The position numbers and the translations under genes were made by a program. Below the pieces are notes generated by a model. The model was given only the letters and a program-made list of their open reading frames with translations, was not told the origin of the DNA and ran no database searches. 64,000 bases of DNA, taken from contig JAFGES010000024.1 of assembly GCA_016931455.1 (NCBI GenBank), positions 1 through 64,000 on the forward strand. The letters are read 5' to 3'. Origin of the DNA: Desulfobacterales bacterium. GTDB taxonomy: Bacteria > Desulfobacterota > Desulfobacteria > Desulfobacterales > JAHDSC01. The stretch's first letter is position 1. Each line of letters opens with the position of its first letter. Of the stretch, positions 55,439 through 64,000 are shown in pieces.

Positions 55439-56372
55439 TCATATTCTGATCACTACGCATACCAATCCAGATGGTGATGCTATCGGCTCTTTGATCGCCA
55501 TGGGACTTTCTCTTGATAAATTGAACAAGAAGACCACTCTTTACAACGAAAGTTCCATACCGGCGGTGTATCGCTTTTTACCGTCAGTCGATCGTATTGT
55601 AAAAAATATTAATCCGATAAATACATATGATACGGCTATTATCCTTGATTGCGGAGACTTGCAAAGAATTGGGACACTATCTTCCATTGTGCAGCAGATA
55701 CCTGTCATTATAAACATCGATCATCATATCACCAATACCCGCTTTGGTGATTTGCATTTGATCGATACCTCTTCATGCGCTGCAACGGAAATCGTTTACC
55801 GTCTCATAAAAAAAATGGCTATTCCAATAAACAAGGCAATCGCCACTTCAATATACACAGGAATTTTAACCGATACAGGGTCTTTTCGTTTTTCAAATAC
55901 CAATAAAGCGGCTTTTAAAATATGTGACGAAATGGTCGCAATCGGGGTTGACCCCTATAAAGTGGCTCAGCATGTCTATGGAACATACTCACTGAGCCGA
56001 ATAAAGCTTTTGAATCTGGCCCTTGACTCGCTTGAGATTTCATATAACGGCAAATTATCCATGATGACTCTTACACAGAAGATGCTTGACGAAACAGGAA
56101 CCCATCCTGAAGATATCGATGGCCTTATCAATTATGCACGTATTGAAGACGTCAAGGTAGCAGTCCTGATTCAGGAAAATTCAAACGGTAAAGTAGCGCC
56201 GGAAGATCGTAAACTGTTTCATGTCAGTCTACGTTCTGATGGGACGGTAGATGTGGCTGCAATTGCTTATTTTTTTGGTGGGGGCGGTCATTTTAGCGCC
56301 GCCGGATTTAGCATTGAATCCACACTTTCTGATTTAAAACATCGAATTATCCAGCTATCTGAAATACTGTGA
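55401..56372 (+). CDS. nrnA: DHH-family bifunctional oligoribonuclease/pAp phosphatase
   Basis: 323 residues. The DHH domain has THTNPDGDAIGSLIAMG, ILDCGD, IDHHITNTRFGDL, and the DHHA1 domain ends in the GGGGHFSAAGF RNA-binding loop. NrnA degrades short RNA and 3'-phosphoadenosine 5'-phosphate. The ATG at 55401 lies 38 bases inside rbfA, an unusually long overlap, but the first conserved block starts too soon after for a much later start. Its stop overlaps the truB GTG. Confidence 0.93.
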   Translation: MTDQIICHLKNSDHILITTHTNPDGDAIGSLIAMGLSLDKLNKKTTLYNESSIPAVYRFLPSVDRIVKNINPINTYDTAIILDCGDLQRIGTLSSIVQQIPVIINIDHHITNTRFGDLHLIDTSSCAATEIVYRLIKKMAIPINKAIATSIYTGILTDTGSFRFSNTNKAAFKICDEMVAIGVDPYKVAQHVYGTYSLSRIKLLNLALDSLEISYNGKLSMMTLTQKMLDETGTHPEDIDGLINYARIEDVKVAVLIQENSNGKVAPEDRKLFHVSLRSDGTVDVAAIAYFFGGGGHFSAAGFSIESTLSDLKHRIIQLSEIL

Positions 56373-57289
56373 CCCAATTTATGGCAAATGAATCAGATGG
56401 GGTTATCGTTATCGATAAACCTGTAAATATAACATCGGCTAAGGTCGTAGCTATCGTAAAGCAAGCGCTTAATGCCAAAAAAGTGGGGCACACGGGTACT
56501 CTTGACCCATTTGCAACAGGCGTCTTGATATGTTGTATTAATCGTGCTACTCGAATCGCCAGATTTTTTTTGAATGGTGATAAAAAATACAAAGCCGTCC
56601 TTCATTTAGGAGTTGAAACAGACACTCAAGATTCAACAGGAACTATTACGGAAACCTGCGATAAAATCAATTTCTCGAAAAATAATATTCAATCGGTATG
56701 TAAACAGTTTGAGGGAGAGATTGAACAGTTGCCGCCCATTTTTTCAGCACTTAAACATAAAGGAATTCCCCTTTATAAACTTGCGAGAAGCGGCAAGCCA
56801 TTGCAGAAGCCCGCAAGACCTGTTTTTATTTCATATATTAAAATTTGCAAGATAAATCTACCGTTCATAGATATCGAAGTATCTTGCTCCGCAGGAACGT
56901 ATATTAGAACACTTTGTGCTGATATAGGTTCAGCTCTTGGATGTGGAGGACATCTTAAAGCACTGAGAAGAATTGAAAGCTGCGGGTTTACGATTAACGA
57001 AGCGATGACTTTACCTGAATTTAAGCAACTCGCTTTATCCCAAAAAATATCAGAACGAATATTGAACATGGCCAGTGCATTGCGAAATGTACCCCAATAT
57101 TTTGCCGATCACACACTAACGAAAAAAATATTACATGGGCATGTCATTACCAAAGCGGATATGATGCCTACTAAGATCAATATTTCGAATTCTTTTATAA
57201 AAATTATTGATGTAAATCAAAAGCTCATAGCTGTGTTAAGCGATCAAAAAGGAAGTGATAGATACAATTATTGCTGTGTTTTCAATTAG
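56369..57289 (+). CDS. truB: tRNA pseudouridine-55 synthase
   Basis: 306 residues, from GTG 56369 overlapping the nrnA stop. The TruB motifs GVIVIDKPVNITS and KVGHTGTLDPFATGVL (catalytic Asp) are intact, as is ALKHKGIPLYKLARSG and SAGTYIRTLCADIG. It makes pseudouridine 55 in the T-loop of tRNAs. The tail has a PUA-like end. Confidence 0.95.
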   Translation: MTQFMANESDGVIVIDKPVNITSAKVVAIVKQALNAKKVGHTGTLDPFATGVLICCINRATRIARFFLNGDKKYKAVLHLGVETDTQDSTGTITETCDKINFSKNNIQSVCKQFEGEIEQLPPIFSALKHKGIPLYKLARSGKPLQKPARPVFISYIKICKINLPFIDIEVSCSAGTYIRTLCADIGSALGCGGHLKALRRIESCGFTINEAMTLPEFKQLALSQKISERILNMASALRNVPQYFADHTLTKKILHGHVITKADMMPTKINISNSFIKIIDVNQKLIAVLSDQKGSDRYNYCCVFN

Positions 57290-57402
57290 TTATAAATATT
57301 TAAATTTAATTATTTAATTATTGTTTGTTTGTTCATCGAAGGATATACATATTATATTGATAGGAATTAAATTTCTTTTCAACCAATGGAGGTAAATTTA
57401 AA

Positions 57403-57672
57403 GTGGTTTTAACAGTTGAAAATAAAAAAAATCTGATTAACGAATTTAAGCTGCACGAAAAAGATACAGGCTCACCTGAAGTTCAGGTTGCACTTCTAAC
57501 CCATCGTATCTCGTATCTTACCGATCATTTAAAAGTTCATAAAAAAGACCATCACTCTAGAAGAGGATTGTTGGTATTAGTCGGTAGACGCCGCAGACTT
57601 TTAAATTATGTAAAAAATAAAGATGTCAAGCGCTACAGGACAATTATTGAGAATCTGGGCCTGAGAAGATAA
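57403..57672 (+). CDS. rpsO: 30S ribosomal protein S15
   Basis: 89 residues, starting at GTG 57403 with GGAGG ten bases upstream. KHEKD-like [39 protein letters not shown] and [17 protein letters not shown] identify S15. It precedes pnp, as in most bacteria, and a joint transcript is likely. Confidence 0.97.
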   Translation: MVLTVENKKNLINEFKLHEKDTGSPEVQVALLTHRISYLTDHLKVHKKDHHSRRGLLVLVGRRRRLLNYVKNKDVKRYRTIIENLGLRR

Positions 57673-57875
57673 ATAAATTCTGCTTAAAGAATTCAGATCG
57701 ATAACGCCCTCTTCAATCAATAAAATTTTAAACTAGGGGGGGACACAATTATTTGCGCCTGTTTTTTAAGCTTAACCCCAAATAATAACGTAAATGCCGG
57801 CTATGGCTTATAAGTCAAAGTAGACAATGGCTTTCGCATTTAACGTTTTTTAAACTTTGTTTTTAGGAAACAAAT

Positions 57876-59960
57876 ATGGAAATTTTACTTAAAGCAGAAG
57901 TTGGAGGCAAATTCCTGAGTATCGAGACCGGTAAAGTTGCGAAACAGGCATCAGGTTCGGTGGTCGTTCAATATGGAGAAACCATTGTACTCGTGACAGC
58001 CGTTTCCTCCAAGGAAGAAAAGCCCAGTATAGATTTTTTACCTCTTTCGGTTGAATATCAAGAAAAAATTTATGCGGCGGGTCGGATACCGGGAAATTAT
58101 TTCAGGCGTGAAATCGGGAGACCGAGTGAAAAAGAAACATTGACCGCACGTTTAATCGATCGTCCAATTCGCCCCCTATTTCCAAAATACTATAATTATG
58201 AAACCCAGATTATCGCTACAGTGCTATCAATGGACCAGGAAAATGACCCTGATATTTTAGCTATGATCGGGGCTTCTGCTGCACTTGAAATATCGGATAT
58301 CCCATTTTCGGGCCCCATTGCCTGTGTGCGTGTCGGCCGTTTGGATGGTCGATTTAAGATTAATCCGACTATCTGTGAATTAAAAGAGTCCGATATTAAT
58401 ATCATCGTTGCCGGCTCAAAGAGTGGTGTTGTTATGGTGGAAGGCGGAGGTAACGCCGTCAGTGAGGCAGACGTTCTTGAAGCCATATTTTTTGGGCATC
58501 AAGAAATGCAACCGCTCATAGATCTTCAAGTCAAGCTGAAAGAAACAGTCGGCGTTTTAAAAAGACCTTTTACACCTCCGGAAAAAGACGAAACCCTGTT
58601 TAAAAAAATAGAATCTATCGCTGCTTCAGGAATAAGTGAATCTATCCGTATTCCGGAAAAAATTAAACGCAATAATGCACTTGGAAATATCAAGTCAGAT
58701 ATTTTGGAGAAAATCGAGGAAGAATATATTGATCGAAAAAGTGATATATACAATCTTTTTTATGAACTCCAGCGATCAATTTGCAGAGATCTCGTCCTTA
58801 AGGAAGGTTGCCGTATCGACGGAAGAAAATTCGATGAAATCAGACCAATTACCTGTGAAATCGGTATACTTCCAAGGCCTCATGGTTCTGCACTTTTTAC
58901 TCGAGGCGAAACGCAGGTTCTCGGTGTTCTAACGTTAGGCTCGGGGCCTGATGAACAACGAGTTGAAACGTTAATCGGGGAAGAATATAGGCCCTTCATG
59001 CTCCATTACAATTTCCCTCCCTTTTCCGTGGGTGAAATAAAACGAATTGGAGGGCCCAGCCGCAGAGATATAGGCCATGGGGGCTTATCCACAAGAGCAA
59101 TAGAAAAAATCCTGCCGTCGAAGGATGAATTTGATTATACCATTCGGGTAGTTTCAGAGGTTTTAGAGTCAAACGGCTCCTCTTCAATGGCTACCGTTTG
59201 TGCGGCCAGTCTTGCGCTGATGGATGGCGGTGTTCCCATTAAGTCTCCTGTTTCCGGCATTGCCATGGGACTCATGAAAGAAGGTGAAAAGGTAGTTATC
59301 CTGTCTGATATTTTAGGTGATGAAGATCATACCGGAGACATGGATTTCAAAGTTGCCGGCACGAAGGAAGGTATTAACGCGCTTCAGATGGATATCAAGA
59401 TTCATGAAATTTCGAAAGACATTATGAAAAAAGCGCTTGAACAAGCAAGGGTCGGTCGGCTTTTCATCCTTGAAAAGATGTTGGAATCCCTCAGCAAACC
59501 TCGGAAAGAAATTTCACCCTATGCACCAAAAGTTATAACAATTGAAGTTAAACCGGATAAAATCCGTGAAATCATAGGCCCTGGTGGAAAAATAATCCGA
59601 TCAATTCAAAATGAGACAAATACCCGAATCGAAATAGACGATTCGGGTCTGGTTAAAATTGCAGCAACTTCCAAGCAGGATGTAGACGCAGCCTTAAAGC
59701 GTATAAATGAGATCATCAGAGAACCGGAAGTCGGATGTATTTACGATGGAACGGTTGTCAAAACAACGGATTTCGGCGCTTTTGTACAAATTTTACCGGG
59801 TACCGATGGCTTAGTACACATCTCACAACTAGCTGCCCATCGCGTAAAAAAAGTTACCGATGTTGTTAAAGAAGGTGATAACATCAAAGTCAAAGTGCTT
59901 GAAATAACCGGTGACGGTAAGATCCGTTTGAGCCATAAAGCGGTTATAGAAGAAAAATGA
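57876..59960 (+). CDS. pnp: Polyribonucleotide nucleotidyltransferase
   Basis: 694 residues. Two RNase PH-like halves joined by a helical domain (second half from about 305 with [22 protein letters not shown] and [18 protein letters not shown]), a KH domain (about 555-615, [17 protein letters not shown]) and an S1 domain (about 620-690, [20 protein letters not shown]). It degrades mRNA from the 3' end using phosphate. Its stop overlaps the next ATG by four bases. Confidence 0.97.
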   Translation: MEILLKAEVGGKFLSIETGKVAKQASGSVVVQYGETIVLVTAVSSKEEKPSIDFLPLSVEYQEKIYAAGRIPGNYFRREIGRPSEKETLTARLIDRPIRPLFPKYYNYETQIIATVLSMDQENDPDILAMIGASAALEISDIPFSGPIACVRVGRLDGRFKINPTICELKESDINIIVAGSKSGVVMVEGGGNAVSEADVLEAIFFGHQEMQPLIDLQVKLKETVGVLKRPFTPPEKDETLFKKIESIAASGISESIRIPEKIKRNNALGNIKSDILEKIEEEYIDRKSDIYNLFYELQRSICRDLVLKEGCRIDGRKFDEIRPITCEIGILPRPHGSALFTRGETQVLGVLTLGSGPDEQRVETLIGEEYRPFMLHYNFPPFSVGEIKRIGGPSRRDIGHGGLSTRAIEKILPSKDEFDYTIRVVSEVLESNGSSSMATVCAASLALMDGGVPIKSPVSGIAMGLMKEGEKVVILSDILGDEDHTGDMDFKVAGTKEGINALQMDIKIHEISKDIMKKALEQARVGRLFILEKMLESLSKPRKEISPYAPKVITIEVKPDKIREIIGPGGKIIRSIQNETNTRIEIDDSGLVKIAATSKQDVDAALKRINEIIREPEVGCIYDGTVVKTTDFGAFVQILPGTDGLVHISQLAAHRVKKVTDVVKEGDNIKVKVLEITGDGKIRLSHKAVIEEK

Positions 59961-61231
59961 GCAACCAAACAGTAAAAAAAACTACCCTCGAAAATGGGAT
60001 CCGAATTGTCACCAAAAATATGCCCTATGTCCGTTCCATATCAATGGGAGTATGGGTACATGTAGGGGCGAGGGATGAAAAGCTATCTGAAAATGGGCTC
60101 TCTCATTTTATTGAACACATGATTTTTAAGGGGACCGGCAAAAGATCAAGTTTTCAGATTGCTAAGGAATTTGATGCCATAGGGGGCCATACGAATGCAT
60201 TTACAACCATGGAACATACCTGTTACCATGCAAAAGTTGTGGATTCTCACCTTACGAATATGGTCGATATTCTTTCAGATATATTTTTGAATTCTGTTTT
60301 TGACGCCACGGAAGTTGAAAAAGAACGATTTGTTATTCTTCAGGAAATCGGAATGGTTGAGGACACTCCGGACGAATATATCCATGTTCTTTTTGGAAAT
60401 AACTTTTGGAGTGAAAATTCTCTGGGACGCTCGATCTTAGGGAGCCGCGAAAATATTATCAGCTTTAATTCAAATACAATAAAAAGTTTTTTTACCCATT
60501 TTTATCAGCCCGAAAGAATTGTCATTTCATTTGCGGGCAAATTGAATCATGACGAAATCGTTGATTTAGTCGAACCATTATTTTCTTCTATCCGTTCAAG
60601 CAACGGCTTTCCTGAGCGCATAACGCCTCAGGGATGTCCAGCGATCAAACTTCATCAAAAAGAATTGGAGCAAGTTCATCTATGCCTGGGCACAAAGGGG
60701 ATATCCATAACAGACCCTCAGCGTTATGCCCTTTCGCTTCTAAATACGATTCTGGGGGGAAATATGAGTTCACGGCTCTTTCAAGAAATTCGTGAAAACA
60801 GAGGGCTGGCTTATTCAGTCTTTTCTTTCATATCGTCTCACGTTGATACCGGTTTATTTGGAGTCTATGCGGGAATCGATCCCAACAAAACATCTGAAGC
60901 CATAGAAGTAATCATAGAAGAAATGAATCAGCTTAAGACAAAACCCGTTAATGCAGACGAGCTCCATGACGCAGTTGAGCATACAAAAGGCAGTCTTATG
61001 CTTGCCTCTGAAAGTACGGACAATCAGATGGTTCGTCTAGCCCAAAACGAAATTCATTTTGGGCGTCATATCCCTTTACTGGAAGTATTGGCTGAAATTG
61101 AATCGGTCACCACTGATGAGATCCTCCATTTAGCCGAGAGCCTTTTTCAGACGAAACAGATGGGTTTGACGGTACTGGGTCCGATAAAAAAAACAAAAAC
61201 ATTATATGATGATATTTTAAAGCTACACTAG
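59957..61231 (+). CDS. M16-family zinc peptidase
   Basis: 424 residues. The inverted zinc motif H-x2-E-H is at 50-54 ([11 protein letters not shown]) with the distal Glu in [13 protein letters not shown], and the C-terminal half carries [20 protein letters not shown]. This is the processing-peptidase-like member encoded after pnp in many bacteria. The natural substrate is not settled. No signal peptide is seen. Confidence 0.94.
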   Translation: MSNQTVKKTTLENGIRIVTKNMPYVRSISMGVWVHVGARDEKLSENGLSHFIEHMIFKGTGKRSSFQIAKEFDAIGGHTNAFTTMEHTCYHAKVVDSHLTNMVDILSDIFLNSVFDATEVEKERFVILQEIGMVEDTPDEYIHVLFGNNFWSENSLGRSILGSRENIISFNSNTIKSFFTHFYQPERIVISFAGKLNHDEIVDLVEPLFSSIRSSNGFPERITPQGCPAIKLHQKELEQVHLCLGTKGISITDPQRYALSLLNTILGGNMSSRLFQEIRENRGLAYSVFSFISSHVDTGLFGVYAGIDPNKTSEAIEVIIEEMNQLKTKPVNADELHDAVEHTKGSLMLASESTDNQMVRLAQNEIHFGRHIPLLEVLAEIESVTTDEILHLAESLFQTKQMGLTVLGPIKKTKTLYDDILKLH

Positions 61232-61294
61232 GATGGATTCAAACATAACCTAAATAAACCCTTTCAAATTCTACTACCACCGTTCGTTTATGTT

Positions 61295-61753
61295 ATGAAA
61301 AATGCGCTTACAATTAAATTTCTGCGTTTAAATCCCGGCCTGAATGCGGACATTTCTCTACCACGCTATATGACGGAACAATCTGCCGGAATGGACATCT
61401 TTGCTGCAATTGAAAATAATCTGGATCTTGAACCCGGTGCAATTACACTTATACCGACTGGATTTGCCATTGCGATTCCAGATGGATTTGAGGCTCAAAT
61501 TCGCCCCAGAAGTGGGTTAGCGACAAAACACGGTATAGCGCTTATCAATTCACCCGGCACTATAGATGCTGATTATCGTGGAGAGGTAATGATCCCGCTT
61601 ATAAATCTTGGGAAAAAGCGGTATAGATTTCATCGAGGCGATCGGATTGCCCAAATGGTCATTAATAAAGTTTATCGTGCTGGTTTTAAAATCGTGGAGC
61701 AACTCGACGAAACCGATCGTAATACGGGTGGCTTCGGACACACGGGGTTGTAG
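61295..61753 (+). CDS. dut: dUTP pyrophosphatase
   Basis: 152 residues with all five motifs: [39 protein letters not shown] and [11 protein letters not shown]. It hydrolyses dUTP to dUMP, keeping uracil out of DNA and feeding dTMP synthesis. Confidence 0.97.
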   Translation: MKNALTIKFLRLNPGLNADISLPRYMTEQSAGMDIFAAIENNLDLEPGAITLIPTGFAIAIPDGFEAQIRPRSGLATKHGIALINSPGTIDADYRGEVMIPLINLGKKRYRFHRGDRIAQMVINKVYRAGFKIVEQLDETDRNTGGFGHTGL

Positions 61754-61781
61754 TAATTTAAGCTACTAACGGATTTGGAAA

Positions 61782-62579
61782 TTGAGGAATCGGCAGACGC
61801 AAAATTATAAGCTCTCAGCCTGTGTATTGGCTAGCGGCAGCAAGGGCAATTCTATATTTATCTCCGACGGTTCAACCGCTATCCTTGTCGATGCAGGTCT
61901 TTCCGGTATCGAAATTGAAAGAAGGCTCAGATATAGAGGACTTTGTCCTGAAAATCTGGATGCTGTCCTCGTGTCTCATGAGCACATCGATCATATCCAA
62001 GGCGTAGGAGTACTTTCGCGCCGGTTTGGTCTCCCGGTTTATATCAGTAAAAAAACGGAAGAGGCTTCCGCTTCTCGACTAAAAAATGTACAAGATTTCA
62101 TTAACTTTGAAATCGGCACATCATTTCAGATCAATACTTTAACCGTACATCCCTTTTCAACCACTCATGATGCTAAAGATTCGGCTGGTTTTACAATAAA
62201 ACAAAACGGAGTAAAAATTGGAATTGCAACCGATCTGGGTATCGCAACATCAATGGTCAAAGAGCATTTAAAAGAATGTAATTTATTAATTCTTGAGGCC
62301 AATCATGATCCGACGATGCTTATGGAGGGGCCCTATCCATGGCCTTTAAAGCAACGTATTAAAGGTAGAACGGGTCATCTTTCCAATGAAGAATCAAAAA
62401 ATTTATTGGGGGAAGTTTGGCACGATCAACTTGAATATGTGATTCTGGCACATCTGAGTGAAAAAAATAATACCCCTCAAAAAGTTTTCAATGTGGTCGG
62501 ACAGCCATTCGTAAACCGCAATGCACAAATTTCAGTCGCAACTCAACATAAATGCGGGGCTCTATTTCATTTAAAATGA
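61782..62579 (+). CDS. Metallo-beta-lactamase-fold hydrolase (WalJ/YycJ-like)
   Basis: 265 residues from TTG 61782, the only suitable start near the SLASGSKGNS-like opening (CVLASGSKGNSIFISDG). The metal motif H-x-H-x-D-H is at 66-71 (SHEHIDH), followed by FSTTHDAKDSAGF, LILEANHDPTML, RTGHLSNEES and AHLSEKNNTP. The layout fits YycJ/WalJ-type proteins, some of which are 5'-3' DNA exonucleases. It is the last gene of the block. Confidence 0.9.
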   Translation: MRNRQTQNYKLSACVLASGSKGNSIFISDGSTAILVDAGLSGIEIERRLRYRGLCPENLDAVLVSHEHIDHIQGVGVLSRRFGLPVYISKKTEEASASRLKNVQDFINFEIGTSFQINTLTVHPFSTTHDAKDSAGFTIKQNGVKIGIATDLGIATSMVKEHLKECNLLILEANHDPTMLMEGPYPWPLKQRIKGRTGHLSNEESKNLLGEVWHDQLEYVILAHLSEKNNTPQKVFNVVGQPFVNRNAQISVATQHKCGALFHLK

Positions 62580-62622
62580 TATTCCCTTTTCCATTTTTTT
62601 AACAATTCTTTTAAATCATATC

Positions 62623-62648
62623 AAAAGCCCGGCAGCAGCCGGGCTTTT
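62623..62648. terminator. Bidirectional intrinsic terminator
   Basis: AAAAGCCCGGC (62623-62633), loop AGCA, GCCGGGCTTTT (62638-62648). The stem is 11 bp with A-run and T-run on either side, so it works in both directions between the convergent hydrolase gene and ppdK. Confidence 0.9.
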
Positions 62649-62661
62649 AGGAATTAATCAA

Positions 62662-64000
62662 TTAGTCGTCATGCAGAGCAGGAGCATTTTCACGCGCCTT
62701 GATAGCCGCATGCGCTGCCGAGAGACGGGCTATCGGCACACGATAAGGCGAACAGCTCACATAATCCAAGCCGATGCGATGGAAAAATTCGATACTTTCC
62801 GGATTTCCCCCATGCTCCCCGCAAACTCCCATATTTATTCCCGGCCGAGTTTGGCGTCCTTTCTCAACGGCAATTGCAATTAATTGCCCGACACCATCCA
62901 CATCAAGAACTCTAAATGGATTTTTAGGAAGTATACCCATTTCGACGTAGTCTAAGAGGAATTTACGTTCAGCATCATCCCGACTGATACCGAATGTCAT
63001 CTGAGTCAAATCATTGGTTCCGAAACTAAAAAATTGAGCGACCTTCGCAAGTTGGTCTGCAGTAACAGCTGCACGAGGGATTTCAATCATGGTGCCGAAC
63101 TTGTAATCTATTCGGATTCCCTTTTCGGCCATTACGGCTTCAGCGACTTCTTTTAAAAGTGGTTGTATCTGTTTGAGTTCATTAACATGACTGGTGATCG
63201 GGATCATTACTTCAGGATGAACTCTTACCCCCTCTTTGGCGGCATCACATGCCGCTTCAAAAATTGCCTTTACTTGCATTTTATTTAACTCAGGCCTTAA
63301 AATTCCCATACGGCAACCACGCAAACCCATCATTGGGTTATATTCTTTCATGGACCCGACAATATTAAGCAATTTAGTCTTTTCGTCATAGTCCGGGCCT
63401 GTTTCATTTGCCGCTTCCATTCGAGTTACTTCAACCAGCAATTCTTCTTTGGAGGGTAAAAACTCATGTAAGGGCGGATCCAATAGCCTTACTATTACAG
63501 GCAATCCATCCATTGCTTTAAAAATTCCATAAAAGTCTTCATGTTGCAACGGCAACAAAACATCATATAAGATGTGCCTGAACTCATCCTCTTGCTCTGA
63601 AAGAATAGCTTTCTGGAATTTTTCCGTTCTCGCACCCATAAACATGTGCTCAGTTCGGCACAATCCGATACCTTGGGCCCCATAGTTACGCGCCTTTATT
63701 GCCTGGTCCGGATGATCGGCATTGGTCCAGACTTTAAGCCGGCTAATTCGATCCGCCCATTCCAGTATTACTTTTAGCTCAACCATCTTATCAAAAGACG
63801 GTGCTACTGTTGGGATTGCACGATCATAAACTTCACCTCGCCTCCCGGAAAGCGAGATGGTGTCACCTTCCTTGATTATTCTACCATTAACCGTAAACTG
63901 ACGCTTTTTAAGGTCAATTTTAATAGCCTCACAACCCGCGACACAAGGTTTGCCCAATTGACGAGCAACAACCGCGGCATGACTGGTCCGGCCTCCATGC
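62662..64000 (-). CDS. ppdK: Pyruvate phosphate dikinase, C-terminal part (cut by window edge)
   Basis: The frame is open to the right edge (first full codon 63997-63999, His of HGGRTSHAAVVARQLGKPC), giving about 445 C-terminal residues. The phospho-transfer histidine lies in TSHAA. The PEP/pyruvate barrel has GIGLCRTEHMF, MMGLRGCRMGILRPE, FFSFGTNDLTQMTFGISRDD and the catalytic Cys in GVCGEHGGNP. The enzyme interconverts pyruvate, ATP and phosphate with PEP, AMP and pyrophosphate. The TTG at 63957 is not the real start: upstream in-frame sequence is conserved. Confidence 0.95.
   Translation of the reverse strand, partial: HGGRTSHAAVVARQLGKPCVAGCEAIKIDLKKRQFTVNGRIIKEGDTISLSGRRGEVYDRAIPTVAPSFDKMVELKVILEWADRISRLKVWTNADHPDQAIKARNYGAQGIGLCRTEHMFMGARTEKFQKAILSEQEDEFRHILYDVLLPLQHEDFYGIFKAMDGLPVIVRLLDPPLHEFLPSKEELLVEVTRMEAANETGPDYDEKTKLLNIVGSMKEYNPMMGLRGCRMGILRPELNKMQVKAIFEAACDAAKEGVRVHPEVMIPITSHVNELKQIQPLLKEVAEAVMAEKGIRIDYKFGTMIEIPRAAVTADQLAKVAQFFSFGTNDLTQMTFGISRDDAERKFLLDYVEMGILPKNPFRVLDVDGVGQLIAIAVEKGRQTRPGINMGVCGEHGGNPESIEFFHRIGLDYVSCSPYRVPIARLSAAHAAIKARENAPALHDD

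Overview
The window looks like chromosome from a Gram-negative bacterium of the Desulfobacterota (Desulfobacterales-like, formerly Deltaproteobacteria). This is an inference from gene content and order. LpxC, Mla-type lipid transport and a PilMNOPQ type IV pilus set point to an outer membrane. A B12-dependent ribonucleotide reductase, a LysR regulator of the kind linked to selenium metabolism and a pyruvate phosphate dikinase fit an anaerobe. The run lpxC / DUF4390 / NtrY-NtrX / rsmD / coaD is also typical of that group. The DNA is AT-rich and no rRNA operon or CRISPR array is seen.

Region 1 (1-10158) is accessory and decaying. A large CheB-CheR-PAS protein is followed by the wreck of its likely partner, a hybrid histidine kinase with an in-frame TGA, a frameshift and a large internal deletion. 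On the other strand lie an AAA+ ATPase of unknown role, a roughly 50-residue gene with an apparent frameshift and a B12-binding radical SAM protein. Then come a truncated ABM-fold gene and three small envelope or stress genes (a two-helix membrane peptide, CsbD, a BON lipoprotein). The region ends with the tail of an ISL3-type transposase and an internally deleted DUF4143 ATPase.

Region 2 (10159-29841) is core. It holds yifB/comM on the minus strand, then lpxC, a DUF4390 exported protein, an NtrY/NtrX-like two-component pair, rsmD, coaD, the LysR regulator and nrdJ. After these come a DedA/YqaA-type membrane protein and pcm (minus), a K+ channel with RCK domains (plus), a formyltetrahydrofolate cyclo-ligase (minus), serS-thrC, a double-LysM exported protein and a TPR lipoprotein.

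Region 3 (29889-43996) is the cell envelope block. A large Ig-like repeat lipoprotein lies downstream of pilMNOPQ on the minus strand. Facing away is mlaE-mlaF-mlaD, whose MlaD is unusually long with a beta-rich C-terminal half, followed by a histidine kinase and a sigma-54 response regulator.

Region 4 (44050-62579) is a translation and RNA block in classical order: infC (apparently with a rare AUA start), rpmI, rplT, pheS, pheT, tRNA-Gly(CCC), rimP, nusA, infB, DUF503, rbfA, nrnA, truB, rpsO, pnp, an M16 peptidase, dut and a metallo-beta-lactamase-fold hydrolase. A bidirectional terminator separates it from the truncated ppdK at the right edge.

No wholly new system can be proved from sequence alone. 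The best leads are the MlaD with a putative outer-membrane-like C-terminal domain beside its own two-component system, the AAA+ ATPase with its small upstream gene, the rare infC start, and the altered GAFTGA loop in the NtrX-like regulator.
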